From the NCBI GenBank assembly GCA_029263055.1, contig JAJCYG010000041.1, forward strand, positions 1 through 64,000: DNA of 64,000 bases, in the 5' to 3' direction. Below are positions 53,933 to 61,410 of this stretch, piece after piece. The stretch comes from Actinomycetes bacterium. Its GTDB lineage: Bacteria > Auribacterota > JAJCYG01. Within the stretch, counting starts at the first letter, position 1. Each line of letters begins with the position of its first letter. A model generated the notes under the pieces. That model saw only the letters and a list, made by a program, of their open reading frames with translations, was not told where the DNA came from and did not search any database. Position numbers and translations under genes: made by a program.

Positions 53933-55528
53933 TTAGAAGAAGGGGGTTAAGTCGACTAAGTTGGCAGCTTCTTTTTGGCGGTTTAGCCAGAGTTGGTAGA
54001 ACTGGGTCTGCTTTTGATTGCGGAGTTTGGCAATGAGTTGAGGGTCTTCTTTGTATTCAGGAACTTCTCTTTCGCTGACAGCAAAGAAGAGAGCCCCATT
54101 AGGTGTTTGTATGATCTGGCTGACTTCATTATCTTTCATTTGAAAGGCAATATTTTGAACCTGTTTAGGAAGAATTGTTAATGGGTCTTGGCGATTAAAA
54201 GCAGGTATTTTTTGAATCGGTAGCTTTGCTTTTTTCACAGCTTCAGCAAAGGGAAGGGGTTCCTTTTCAATCATAGCCACAATTTCAGCGCGTTTCTTTT
54301 GCGCTTGAGCTTGAGCCAGTTTAATTTTACGTTTTAATGTTAAGGATTTGAGTACCACATCTTTACATTCTTCAAAAGTAGGAATCTTTGAAGGATTTCT
54401 TTTTACAACTTGTGCGAGATAAACTTCAGTATCGACTTGAATCGGTTGCATGTAGCCTTGTTCTTCAGAGGTGAAAAGAGCCGCCGTTACTTTTTTAGGT
54501 AGAGGGGACTGACCCAGAGAAAAAGGGTCTGTCTTCTTTAATTCCAATCCAAATTCTTGTGCCACATCTGTAGGGCTTTGCTTGATCAGTGCAATGGAGA
54601 TGTCTGTTGTTTTTTCATAAAAGAGCTCTTCAATGGCGCGGTTTGTTAGAATCGATTCAATGGTTTCTTGGACTTCTGCTAAAGGTTTTTCAAGCTCTGT
54701 TTTTTCATCGCTAAATTGGGTTTTGTTTGCGTTGTAGTAGGCTTCGATCGCATCTTGAGAGATTGTCACTTGCTCGGTTAAATCTTCTTGTTTGAGGACA
54801 AAGTATTCAGCCTCGATTGTTTCTGGACGGCGAAATTGTTCCGGGTCTAAGTCGTAGAATGCTTTTGTTTCTGAATCGCTGAATTTGAGTTCTGAGCCAA
54901 ATTGGTTGGCATCCATTAGAACAAACTCAATCACAACTTTTTCATTTTGATCGGTATAAGCTTGTCGCATCTCTGAGTCTGTTGGCTGAATTTGGCCTGT
55001 GGTTCGATTTTGTAGTCGCTGAATTTGGAGTGATTTCTTTAAGTGTTTTTCAAATACAACAGAGGAGAGTCCAAATGCATTTCTCAGCACGCTCTCATAG
55101 CGCTTGGAGTTAAATTGCCCATCTTGTTGAAAGAGGGGAAAGTTTGAGACCCATCGAAGAATCTCTGACCGGTCAACCTCGATTTTTTGTTCTTTGACCA
55201 AATGAAGTAAAATGAGCCGTTCCCATGTGAGTTGATTGAGGTTTTCACGGGTAAAGTAGTTGCTGAGTCGGTTACGCAATTGGCTGAGTTGGTCCACGCT
55301 TTGCACCCCAAATAAAATGATCATTTGAGAGAACATTTGTGTGCGTGCTTCTTGCTGAGCTAGGGAGAATTTGTCGATCTTGATCGATTTGTTGTAAATT
55401 TTGCCTGCAATCCCGGTTCCTGCATCACGAAAGGCCATATCAATCCCAAAAAAACAGAACGCAGGGATGATTAAGAGGAGAATTGCGACAAAAATCCGTT
55501 TTGTGTGTAGTCTCATCATTCTAAGCAT
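53933..55528 (-). CDS. PpiD-like membrane-anchored peptidyl-prolyl isomerase/chaperone
   Basis: About 531 residues. A short basic N-terminus and one transmembrane helix (FVAILLLIIPAFCFFGIDMAF, about 12-32) anchor a periplasmic SurA-N-like chaperone domain (about 35-180), a parvulin-like region and a C-terminal rotamase-like part (about 400-510). The parvulin motifs are weak, so it may act as chaperone only, as PpiD largely does. ATG 55528 is preferred over TTG 55546: a consensus TATAAT (55536-55541) lies 7 nt upstream, suggesting a leaderless mRNA. It converges with nrdR. Confidence 0.8.
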   Translation of the reverse strand: MLRMMRLHTKRIFVAILLLIIPAFCFFGIDMAFRDAGTGIAGKIYNKSIKIDKFSLAQQEARTQMFSQMIILFGVQSVDQLSQLRNRLSNYFTRENLNQLTWERLILLHLVKEQKIEVDRSEILRWVSNFPLFQQDGQFNSKRYESVLRNAFGLSSVVFEKHLKKSLQIQRLQNRTTGQIQPTDSEMRQAYTDQNEKVVIEFVLMDANQFGSELKFSDSETKAFYDLDPEQFRRPETIEAEYFVLKQEDLTEQVTISQDAIEAYYNANKTQFSDEKTELEKPLAEVQETIESILTNRAIEELFYEKTTDISIALIKQSPTDVAQEFGLELKKTDPFSLGQSPLPKKVTAALFTSEEQGYMQPIQVDTEVYLAQVVKRNPSKIPTFEECKDVVLKSLTLKRKIKLAQAQAQKKRAEIVAMIEKEPLPFAEAVKKAKLPIQKIPAFNRQDPLTILPKQVQNIAFQMKDNEVSQIIQTPNGALFFAVSEREVPEYKEDPQLIAKLRNQKQTQFYQLWLNRQKEAANLVDLTPFF

Positions 55529-55535
55529 GCTCGCT

Positions 55536-55541
55536 ATTATA
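55536..55541 (-). promoter_or_regulatory. -10 box of the PpiD-like gene (leaderless arrangement)
   Basis: Minus-strand TATAAT, seven nt before ATG 55528; no Shine-Dalgarno. The -35 region is poor (about CTTCCT at 17 bp). Confidence 0.45.
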
Positions 55542-55571
55542 AGCAAAAGACTTTATTAAGGAAGAATTTTT

Positions 55572-55601
55572 TTGCCAAATAGGAGATGAGTTTGCTATTT
55601 T
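55572..55601 (+). promoter_or_regulatory. Promoter of the small lipoprotein gene (leaderless arrangement)
   Basis: TTGCCA (55572-55577), 18-bp spacer ending in TGC, TATTTT (55596-55601). Six nt separate it from ATG 55608. Confidence 0.4.
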
Positions 55602-55607
55602 TGATGG

Positions 55608-55751
55608 ATGAGAAGGATCGCTTGTTTCATCTTATTAGCAGCAACTCTTTCTATTCTTTCCGGGTGCTATGCTCCTGAAGGGGGTTCTTCCATTCCTTGG
55701 AATCAGCCTGCTCCTTCTGAGGGTAGTTTAAGTCCTCGGGTGAACTTTTAA
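55608..55751 (+). CDS. Small lipoprotein
   Basis: A 47-residue frame with a lipoprotein signal: basic start MRRIACF, hydrophobic stretch, and lipobox LSGC ending at Cys20. The mature 28-residue tail is Pro/Ser/Gly-rich. Its TAA overlaps the ATG of the GHL10 gene (TAATG at 55749-55753), so it is coupled to it. It may anchor or present that enzyme at the outer membrane, an inference from coupling only. No family known to me. Confidence 0.65.
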   Translation: MRRIACFILLAATLSILSGCYAPEGGSSIPWNQPAPSEGSLSPRVNF

Positions 55752-57022
55752 TGAAGCGCCTTCAATTCTCCTTATTTTCTACCTTATTTATCTTATCTGT
55801 TTTGATTGTCTCTCCTTTACAAGCGGCTCAAGAGAGCATTCGTGCTTTATGGGTTGAGTGTGAAGGAACCAATAACACCTTATCCTCAAAAGAAAAAATT
55901 CTAGAATGTATTGATATTGCGGCTAAAAATAATTTCAACACCCTCTTTGTTCAAGTTTTTCGAGGCCATCGTGCTTGGTACAAAAGTTCTTTTATTCCTA
56001 ATGAGCCGTATAAACGGTTTCTCGCAAAAGAGAAGGTAGACCTGCTTCAGTTTTTTATTGATGAAGCGCACAAGCAAGGGATTGAAGTGCATGCGTGGGC
56101 CAATCAAATGCGAGTGGTGCGTAATTCCAAAAAAAGTTATCCAGTTTTAGAAAGATTGGGTAAAGATGTGGTGACCCGTAATGGAACAGGGGTTTCGCTT
56201 TGGGATTTTCCTCATGAGAAATTACCTGATGGGGGCATGTGGTTGGATGCAGGGGATCGAAAAGTGCAGCGGTTTTTAGCGGATGTGGCTGAAGAAATCG
56301 TGGTCAATTACCCTGATTTAGATGGGTATCATTTAGATTTTATTCGAATCCCTTTTGATGTCCCTTATGCAGGGTCGCGCTGGGATGGTCGAAAAGGATT
56401 TGGTTATGGTAAAGAGAGTGTTCGCCGGTTTAAGTTAAAAACAGGTTGGGATCCCATGACCATGGAAAAGACCCGCAAGAATACTCAAGTGTGGGATGAT
56501 TGGCGCCGGGATCAAATCACAGAAGTGGTGCGCACAGTTTCTAAGCGAGTCAAATTAACCTCGCGTAAAATGCAGGTGACTGCAGCAGGGTTGTGTTGGA
56601 TTGATCGAGCTTACCTTTCAAGTTATCAAGATTGGGGTCAATGGTTAGATGAAGGAATTGTCGATGCGTTGATTACCATGAACTACAGTATTGATTCTCG
56701 TTTTGTGAATCGTCTTTCGCGACAAGCGTTGTCACTGCGCCAAGACAGTCGTGTTTATATTGGATTAGGGTCTTATTTGTTAGAAGAAGAGTTGGATGCT
56801 TTTGAGAAGCAAATCCAAGAGACTTTAGCTTTAAATCCAGATGGGGTGGTCTACTTTTCGTATGATTCCATGTTGAAGAAGCCTGAGATGTTTAAAATTG
56901 TGAACAGACAACCACGTAATTTAGTTTCAAAGAAGAAAAAGAAAAGCACGTCTCAATCAAAACGATCGATTAAAGTTTGGCGTTCGGCTAAACCTAAAGT
57001 TGTACGATCTGAAGTTCAATGA
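55751..57022 (+). CDS. Exported glycoside-hydrolase-like protein (GHL10/DUF187 family)
   Basis: A 423-residue protein with a signal peptide (about residues 1-25) and a GHL10 TIM barrel: RALWVECEGTNN (about 30-41), HAWANQMRV (about 113-121), DLDGYHLDFIRIPF (about 190-203, conserved acidic residues) and a late VYFSYDSML. YngK-like relatives are predicted to cut cell-wall or exported polysaccharides. The last 40 residues are Lys/Ser-rich. It overlaps the lipoprotein gene upstream and DUF4416 downstream (ATGA). Confidence 0.88.
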   Translation: MKRLQFSLFSTLFILSVLIVSPLQAAQESIRALWVECEGTNNTLSSKEKILECIDIAAKNNFNTLFVQVFRGHRAWYKSSFIPNEPYKRFLAKEKVDLLQFFIDEAHKQGIEVHAWANQMRVVRNSKKSYPVLERLGKDVVTRNGTGVSLWDFPHEKLPDGGMWLDAGDRKVQRFLADVAEEIVVNYPDLDGYHLDFIRIPFDVPYAGSRWDGRKGFGYGKESVRRFKLKTGWDPMTMEKTRKNTQVWDDWRRDQITEVVRTVSKRVKLTSRKMQVTAAGLCWIDRAYLSSYQDWGQWLDEGIVDALITMNYSIDSRFVNRLSRQALSLRQDSRVYIGLGSYLLEEELDAFEKQIQETLALNPDGVVYFSYDSMLKKPEMFKIVNRQPRNLVSKKKKKSTSQSKRSIKVWRSAKPKVVRSEVQ

Positions 57023-57567
57023 GTTCTGAAACCTATTTACCGCCACCCCCTTCAAAACATATTCTTTTCTTACTTGCTGCAGATACCGAGTGGTTAGAAA
57101 AAGCAAAGTCTGAATTAGTTCGTTTATTCGGCCCTGTGGAACAAGAGAGCTCTGTGTTTCTTTATAAAGCCACAGACTATTACTGTGAGGAGATGGGGAA
57201 CAACATTATCCGACAGTTCTTAAGTTTTCGAGATTTGTTGCCGCCTGAAGGGTTGGCTGACTATAAACTCAAAACCAATGAGATTGAGATGGTGCTTTCA
57301 GAAGAGGGGAAAAGGCAGGTTAATCTTGATGGCGGATTGCTCACCTTAGACAAAATCGTGATTGCCACAACCAAGCCAGCAAGTTACCGGGTTTACCTTC
57401 GAGAGGGTATTTATGCTCAGGCCACTTATTGGTATGAAAAGGCAACGTATCAAGCATGGCCTTGGACCTATGATGAATATCAATCTTCTGATATAATCGA
57501 ATTCTTCAACTCAGTGAGAAGAAAATACCAAAAACAGTTAAATGAATTAAAAGTACAAGAGAATTAG
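57019..57567 (+). CDS. DUF4416 family protein
   Basis: A 182-residue soluble protein assigned to DUF4416 from FLLAADTEWLEKAKSELVRLFG (about 17-38), the TDYYCEEMG segment (about 50-58), DGGLLTLDKIVIATTKPASYRVYL (about 103-126) and the C-terminal WPWTYDEYQS. Function unknown. It is frequently seen in Nitrospirota, Deltaproteobacteria and Omnitrophota next to GHL10 genes, as here, which suggests a joint role. It overlaps the GHL10 gene by 4 nt. Confidence 0.85.
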   Translation: MSSETYLPPPPSKHILFLLAADTEWLEKAKSELVRLFGPVEQESSVFLYKATDYYCEEMGNNIIRQFLSFRDLLPPEGLADYKLKTNEIEMVLSEEGKRQVNLDGGLLTLDKIVIATTKPASYRVYLREGIYAQATYWYEKATYQAWPWTYDEYQSSDIIEFFNSVRRKYQKQLNELKVQEN

Positions 57568-57575
57568 AGGGTGCA

Positions 57576-58862
57576 ATGGCTGAAATTAAACCGTTTCAAG
57601 GGTTTCGATACAATTTAGACAAGGTTAAAGCAGAAGATGTGATCACACTTCCGTACGATAAGATCAGTCCCTCCATGCAAGAAGAGTATTATGGCCGTGA
57701 TCCGCATAATTATGTTCGTTTGATCTTAGGCAAGCAGAGTGATCAAGATACAGAGTCTGATAACCGGTACACACGTGCGCGTGATTTGATTGCTGCTTGG
57801 AAAAAAGAGAATGTGCTCAAACAAGATGAACAAGAAGCTATTTATCTTTATGACCAACATTACACGGTTCCTGGCACAGAGGTTACTCGAGTTAGACGGA
57901 GTTTTATTGCTGCGTTAAAAGTAGAAGATTTTGATACGGGTGTGGTTCGACCTCATGAACGAACTTTGTCTGGTCCTAAGGCAGACCGCATTAATTTGCT
58001 TAAAACAACTGAAGCTCATTTGGGAATGATCTTTATGATGTATGAAGATCATGAGAAAAAAATTAGCAATTTATTAGAGAAGGTGACTTCAGAAACGCCA
58101 GCTTTTGATTTTGTTGATGACCAAGAGGTGAGAAATCAGTTCTGGGTGATTAATGATCCTGAAACAGTTGCTGCGGTTCAAGCAGCCATGAAAGAAAAAA
58201 CGCTTTTTATTGCAGATGGCCACCACCGTTATGAAACAGCTGTGGCCCTTAAAAAAGAACATGAAAACAATGGAACCTCTAAGTTTAATTACGCCATGAT
58301 GGCATTCACAAATCTAAGTGAAGAGGGATTAACTGTTTTGCCGACTCATCGAATTGTGAAAAATAAGCCAGGTTTAGATAAAACTGCTTTTTTAAAGACA
58401 TGCGAATCTATTTTTGAAGTGAAACAAGTTGGGAATGTTGACGCGCTCTTTGACGTGATAGAAGCTCATGCATCAAAAAATGCGATTGGGGCTTACTTGG
58501 GTGAAGGTGATTTTTATAGCCTTATCTTAAAAGATAAAGAGCCCATCAAAAAAATGATTGAAGGGGGTATGCCCGAGGCTGTGGCAAATCTAGATGTGAC
58601 GGTGTTGCATCACCTGATTCTTGAAGATCGACTCGGCATTTCTCAAGAGCAAGTTTCTGCTGGAGAAGCATTGGGTTACTGCCGCGCTAAAGTGAGTGGG
58701 ATTCAAGCTGTGGATGGGGGGAAAGCACAAGCTGTCTTTTTTCTAAATCCTACATTAGCCAAGCAAGTGCAAGATGTTTGCATGGCGGGTGAAGTGTTGC
58801 CTCAAAAGTCGACTGACTTTTTTCCAAAGCTTTTAAGTGGAACGGTTGTTCAACAGCTATAG
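57576..58862 (+). CDS. DUF1015 family protein
   Basis: A 428-residue protein of DUF1015: IKPFQGFRYNLDKV opening, ITLPYDKISPSMQEEY (about 23-38), VRPHERTLSGPKADRINLL (about 128-146) and FIADGHHRYETAVAL (about 213-227). The HHRYE element resembles a kinase- or transferase-like loop and family members are suspected to act on sugar phosphates or serine metabolism, but nothing is certain. It follows DUF4416 by 8 nt. Its end overlaps the convergent hipT gene by 6 nt. Confidence 0.87.
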   Translation: MAEIKPFQGFRYNLDKVKAEDVITLPYDKISPSMQEEYYGRDPHNYVRLILGKQSDQDTESDNRYTRARDLIAAWKKENVLKQDEQEAIYLYDQHYTVPGTEVTRVRRSFIAALKVEDFDTGVVRPHERTLSGPKADRINLLKTTEAHLGMIFMMYEDHEKKISNLLEKVTSETPAFDFVDDQEVRNQFWVINDPETVAAVQAAMKEKTLFIADGHHRYETAVALKKEHENNGTSKFNYAMMAFTNLSEEGLTVLPTHRIVKNKPGLDKTAFLKTCESIFEVKQVGNVDALFDVIEAHASKNAIGAYLGEGDFYSLILKDKEPIKKMIEGGMPEAVANLDVTVLHHLILEDRLGISQEQVSAGEALGYCRAKVSGIQAVDGGKAQAVFFLNPTLAKQVQDVCMAGEVLPQKSTDFFPKLLSGTVVQQL

Positions 58863-59801
58863 TTCTAGTATTTTTAATCTTTCACTTAAAACTTTTAGGT
58901 ATTCTTTTTGTTTGTTGTGAGAAAGAAAACTTATTTCAATTAAGTCCTTCCATTTTGATAGAGGCTTTAAAAAAGATTGTACAGTCTTTTCTATGATAGT
59001 TTGATTTAGCGACAGCTTTTTTGCAGCATAGTAATCAAAAAAGTCTTTTCTCTTTAATTTACTCTTTTTTCCATTTAGCGGAAGGGCAAGCTCTTCCTGT
59101 GTGTTCTCTAATGCAATAGTCGTATTTAAAAAATCATAAGCAGGAGCGAGTTCTACTTTGTTTTTATTTGTGATGAGTGAAAAATTCTTTAAATGCATGT
59201 CTTCATTACCTACTAAAAAGTTAAATAAAATCCGTTTAAAAAGTTTTGATTTTTCTAGAAGTGGAAAGGTGCAGAATTGGTCTAGAATGGGAATCAACCT
59301 TTCCATAGTAAAATCGTATTTTGTTTCGCGTGTTTTACCTGCCAATTGAGCAAAATCTTCTACAGCTCGTTTTTGATTGTGACTGAAACGATCGAAACGT
59401 TTTATAAAATAAGTAAATGTGTTATCAGAGCAGTAGAGTAATCCATGGACCGGGACATTAATGCCAACACTTTTTGCTAACTGCATCGTGATTGCTTCAT
59501 TAGCTGGTAATTCGGGAAAGAGTTCGTGGGGTGGCTTTAAGATAAATCTTCCTCCTTTATCGATCATCTCAAATCTTCCTTGCTTTATATTTAATTTAGC
59601 ACTTAGTTTTAGCTGGACTCCTTGAATGGAAATCTTTTGAGCTCTTTTTCTTGCTTCGATCCGTTGTTCTTCTATTGTGTAGGGAAAAATGGCAAGCTCT
59701 TTAAGTTGAGGTGATAGTTGTTTTAAACCTGAGGTGGAATAGAGCTGACCTTTATTGACTAACTCATATGATATGGGACATCTCGAAAAATTTGTTTTCA
59801 T
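58857..59801 (-). CDS. hipT: HipT-like serine/threonine kinase toxin
   Basis: A 314-residue HipA-family kinase core that lacks the N-terminal HipA subdomain, as in HipBST systems. The Gly-rich loop motif SIQG is at Ser58-Ile59-Gln60 (the site of autophosphorylation in HipT relatives, where SIS is commoner), the catalytic loop GNEDMHLKN at 198-206, and the metal-binding YDF at 222-224. Such kinases phosphorylate TrpRS or GltX and arrest growth. It is the last gene of hipB-hipS-hipT, overlapping hipS by 4 nt. It looks intact. Confidence 0.9.
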   Translation of the reverse strand: MKTNFSRCPISYELVNKGQLYSTSGLKQLSPQLKELAIFPYTIEEQRIEARKRAQKISIQGVQLKLSAKLNIKQGRFEMIDKGGRFILKPPHELFPELPANEAITMQLAKSVGINVPVHGLLYCSDNTFTYFIKRFDRFSHNQKRAVEDFAQLAGKTRETKYDFTMERLIPILDQFCTFPLLEKSKLFKRILFNFLVGNEDMHLKNFSLITNKNKVELAPAYDFLNTTIALENTQEELALPLNGKKSKLKRKDFFDYYAAKKLSLNQTIIEKTVQSFLKPLSKWKDLIEISFLSHNKQKEYLKVLSERLKILEL

Positions 59802-60106
59802 TTCATCATCTCAACAGTAATGGCCCCAACAAGGTCTTGTCCTACGGTTGCTAATTGTTTTAAAAAATCATTTCGGTCTATTTTGGCTTGTTTGAGTAAT
59901 GATTCTAGTTGAGGGCCTTCGGGTAATAGGCCATCGAAAAATGGAGGAAAGTGGTTAAAAGCATACTGTTTTTGACTTTTAGGTAACGTGAGTGAAATAT
60001 TGGGACCTTGGTAGTTATCAAAATATTCAAAAGTGAAATGTTGATTTGCATCTTCTGATAAAATGCCGGCTGCAATATGATTAAAATAAATTTTAGCTTG
60101 TCTCAT
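59798..60106 (-). CDS. hipS: HipS-like protein (HipA N-terminal subdomain)
   Basis: A 102-residue protein matching only the HipA N-terminal subdomain: MRQAKIYFNHIAAGILSED (about 1-19), FEYFDNYQGPNISLTLP (about 26-42) and the FPPFFDGLLPEGP element (about 52-64). As a separate gene it is the hallmark of the HipBST type, where HipS is the main antitoxin for HipT. It overlaps hipB by 14 nt and hipT by 4 nt. Confidence 0.88.
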   Translation of the reverse strand: MRQAKIYFNHIAAGILSEDANQHFTFEYFDNYQGPNISLTLPKSQKQYAFNHFPPFFDGLLPEGPQLESLLKQAKIDRNDFLKQLATVGQDLVGAITVEMMK

Positions 60107-60332
60107 CTTTTATCTCTTTAAGTAATGGGCTTGAAAATTCAATCGTGATATTGAGTGCTTGAAACACTTTAAATAAAGTTTGCGCTTGAATGGTTGGCTT
60201 ACCATGTTCAATATCAAATACAGCTGTTTTGCCGACCCCTGCTAAGTGTGCGAGCTCTTTTTGACTAAGACCGCTTAACTTGCGGTGCTGCTGTACTATT
60301 TTAGCTATCTTTTGGTAAAATAGGTTTTTCAT
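60093..60332 (-). CDS. hipB: HipB-like antitoxin/repressor
   Basis: A 79-residue protein with an XRE helix-turn-helix (LSGLSQKELAHLAGVGKTAVFDIEHGK, about 19-46). It would bind the operators upstream and repress the hip operon. First gene of the operon; ATG 60332 lies next to the first copy of the repeated operator segment. Confidence 0.9.
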   Translation of the reverse strand: MKNLFYQKIAKIVQQHRKLSGLSQKELAHLAGVGKTAVFDIEHGKPTIQAQTLFKVFQALNITIEFSSPLLKEIKDETS

Positions 60333-60344
60333 TTAAGTCCTTTT

Positions 60345-60504
60345 TTACTGTTATAACAGTAAGTATACACTAAAATTAAAAAAAAAGAATCTATTTTACT
60401 GAAATAGTCCTTTTTTTACTGTTTTAACAGTAATTATTGATGGAAAGTGATCTTTTGCTGCTTTTAAATGTAAAAGTAGATTAATATTACTGACACAACA
60501 GTAA
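60345..60504. promoter_or_regulatory. Three HipB operator palindromes spaced 71 bp apart
   Basis: TTACTGTTATAACAGTAA (60345-60362), TTACTGTTTTAACAGTAA (60416-60433) and TTACTGACACAACAGTAA (60487-60504): 18 bp each, starts exactly 71 bp apart, arms TTACTG/CAGTAA. A half-site TTACTG sits at 60396. Copies 1 and 2 share a longer unit including AGTCC and a T-run (60336-60362 and 60406-60433). On the minus strand TATACT (60362-60367) abuts the first operator and fits the hipB -10. Confidence 0.8.
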
Positions 60505-60542
60505 TATTAATCTAAAAAAATCGATATTCAGTAGAGGGGACA

Positions 60543-60923
60543 ATGGGTAAAGAGATCATTGATATTAAAAAGGGCGCACCTGCAGTAGGGCCTTACAACC
60601 ATGTGGTGAAAGCCAATGGATTCTACTTTTTCTCTGGCCAAATCCCTTTAGACCCTAAAACAGGGGAAATGGTGGGTGGAGGAATCGAAGCTGAAACCAA
60701 CCAAGTTTTAGCCAATATTGAATCGCTCTTATCTGAGATTGGCAAATCCAAAGAAGATGTGGTGCGTTGCGCCATCTTTTTAACTGACTTAAACCTCTTT
60801 GCCACAGTCAACCAAATCTACGGTGATTTCTTCAGTTCCAGCTACCCAGCCCGTTCCTGCGTGCAAGTGGCAGCTCTCCCTAAAGGGGCGCTTGTTGAGA
60901 TTGAAACCACTGTCGCTGATTAA
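60543..60923 (+). CDS. ridA: RidA family enamine/imine deaminase
   Basis: A 126-residue RidA. GAPAVGPYNHVVKANGFYFFSGQIPLDPKTGE covers the substrate-cavity strands (about 10-41), and the Arg in ARSCVQVAALPKGALVEIE (about 103-121) is the carboxylate-binding residue. It hydrolyses reactive 2-aminoacrylate enamines. The ribosome-binding site is GAGGGGA. Its upstream region shares the third hip operator. Confidence 0.95.
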   Translation: MGKEIIDIKKGAPAVGPYNHVVKANGFYFFSGQIPLDPKTGEMVGGGIEAETNQVLANIESLLSEIGKSKEDVVRCAIFLTDLNLFATVNQIYGDFFSSSYPARSCVQVAALPKGALVEIETTVAD

Positions 60924-60959
60924 TTGAGGCTAGGGAGTGCTTTCTGTCGGTGTAAAGTG

Positions 60960-60988
60960 TTGTCAGACAGGGGGGATTTTGCTATCTT
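60960..60988 (+). promoter_or_regulatory. Promoter of the zinc-ribbon gene and uvrD
   Basis: TTGTCA (60960-60965), 17-bp spacer ending in TGC, TATCTT (60983-60988), an extended -10 type. The leader to ATG 61014 is about 20 nt. Confidence 0.6.
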
Positions 60989-61013
60989 TGTGCATTAAAA
61001 ATAGGAGTTTTAC

Positions 61014-61388
61014 ATGTCAAAAGCCAATGGCAACCATTTAGAATTAAAGTGTATTGATGCAGATTGCGGGGATCATATTAAAATCTCTATTTTAGAGATG
61101 AAAGAAAATCCTCGTGTGAAGTGTAAATCGTGTAAAAACGAATATGCGTTTAACAAACAATTGGTAGAGCAGTTACACAAATTTGAAAATTTGATTTCAG
61201 CGGTGCAAGAGGCCAAAGATATTTTGGGCCAAACAGCTGTAGCTGTAGATATTCAAGGGCATTCAGTCAAAGTTCCTTATAAGCTTCTTTTAACTCGAAT
61301 GAACTCTGAGTTAAAACTCAAGATCAACGACCAAGAAATGACTGTCACTTTCCGAGTGGAACCCTTAGAAGCAAAAATCTTAAAATAG
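61014..61388 (+). CDS. Zinc-ribbon protein, unknown function
   Basis: A 124-residue protein beginning with a zinc-ribbon-like element (C-x-D-A-D-C near 13-18, then CKSCKNEYAF near 40-49, like MJ0042-type knuckles) and followed by a beta-rich tail (about 75-124) of unknown kind. It may bind nucleic acid or metal. It is 22 nt upstream of the uvrD gene on the same strand and probably cotranscribed. Confidence 0.65.
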   Translation: MSKANGNHLELKCIDADCGDHIKISILEMKENPRVKCKSCKNEYAFNKQLVEQLHKFENLISAVQEAKDILGQTAVAVDIQGHSVKVPYKLLLTRMNSELKLKINDQEMTVTFRVEPLEAKILK

Positions 61389-61410
61389 ACAACATCTGGG
61401 GCTCATCTCT

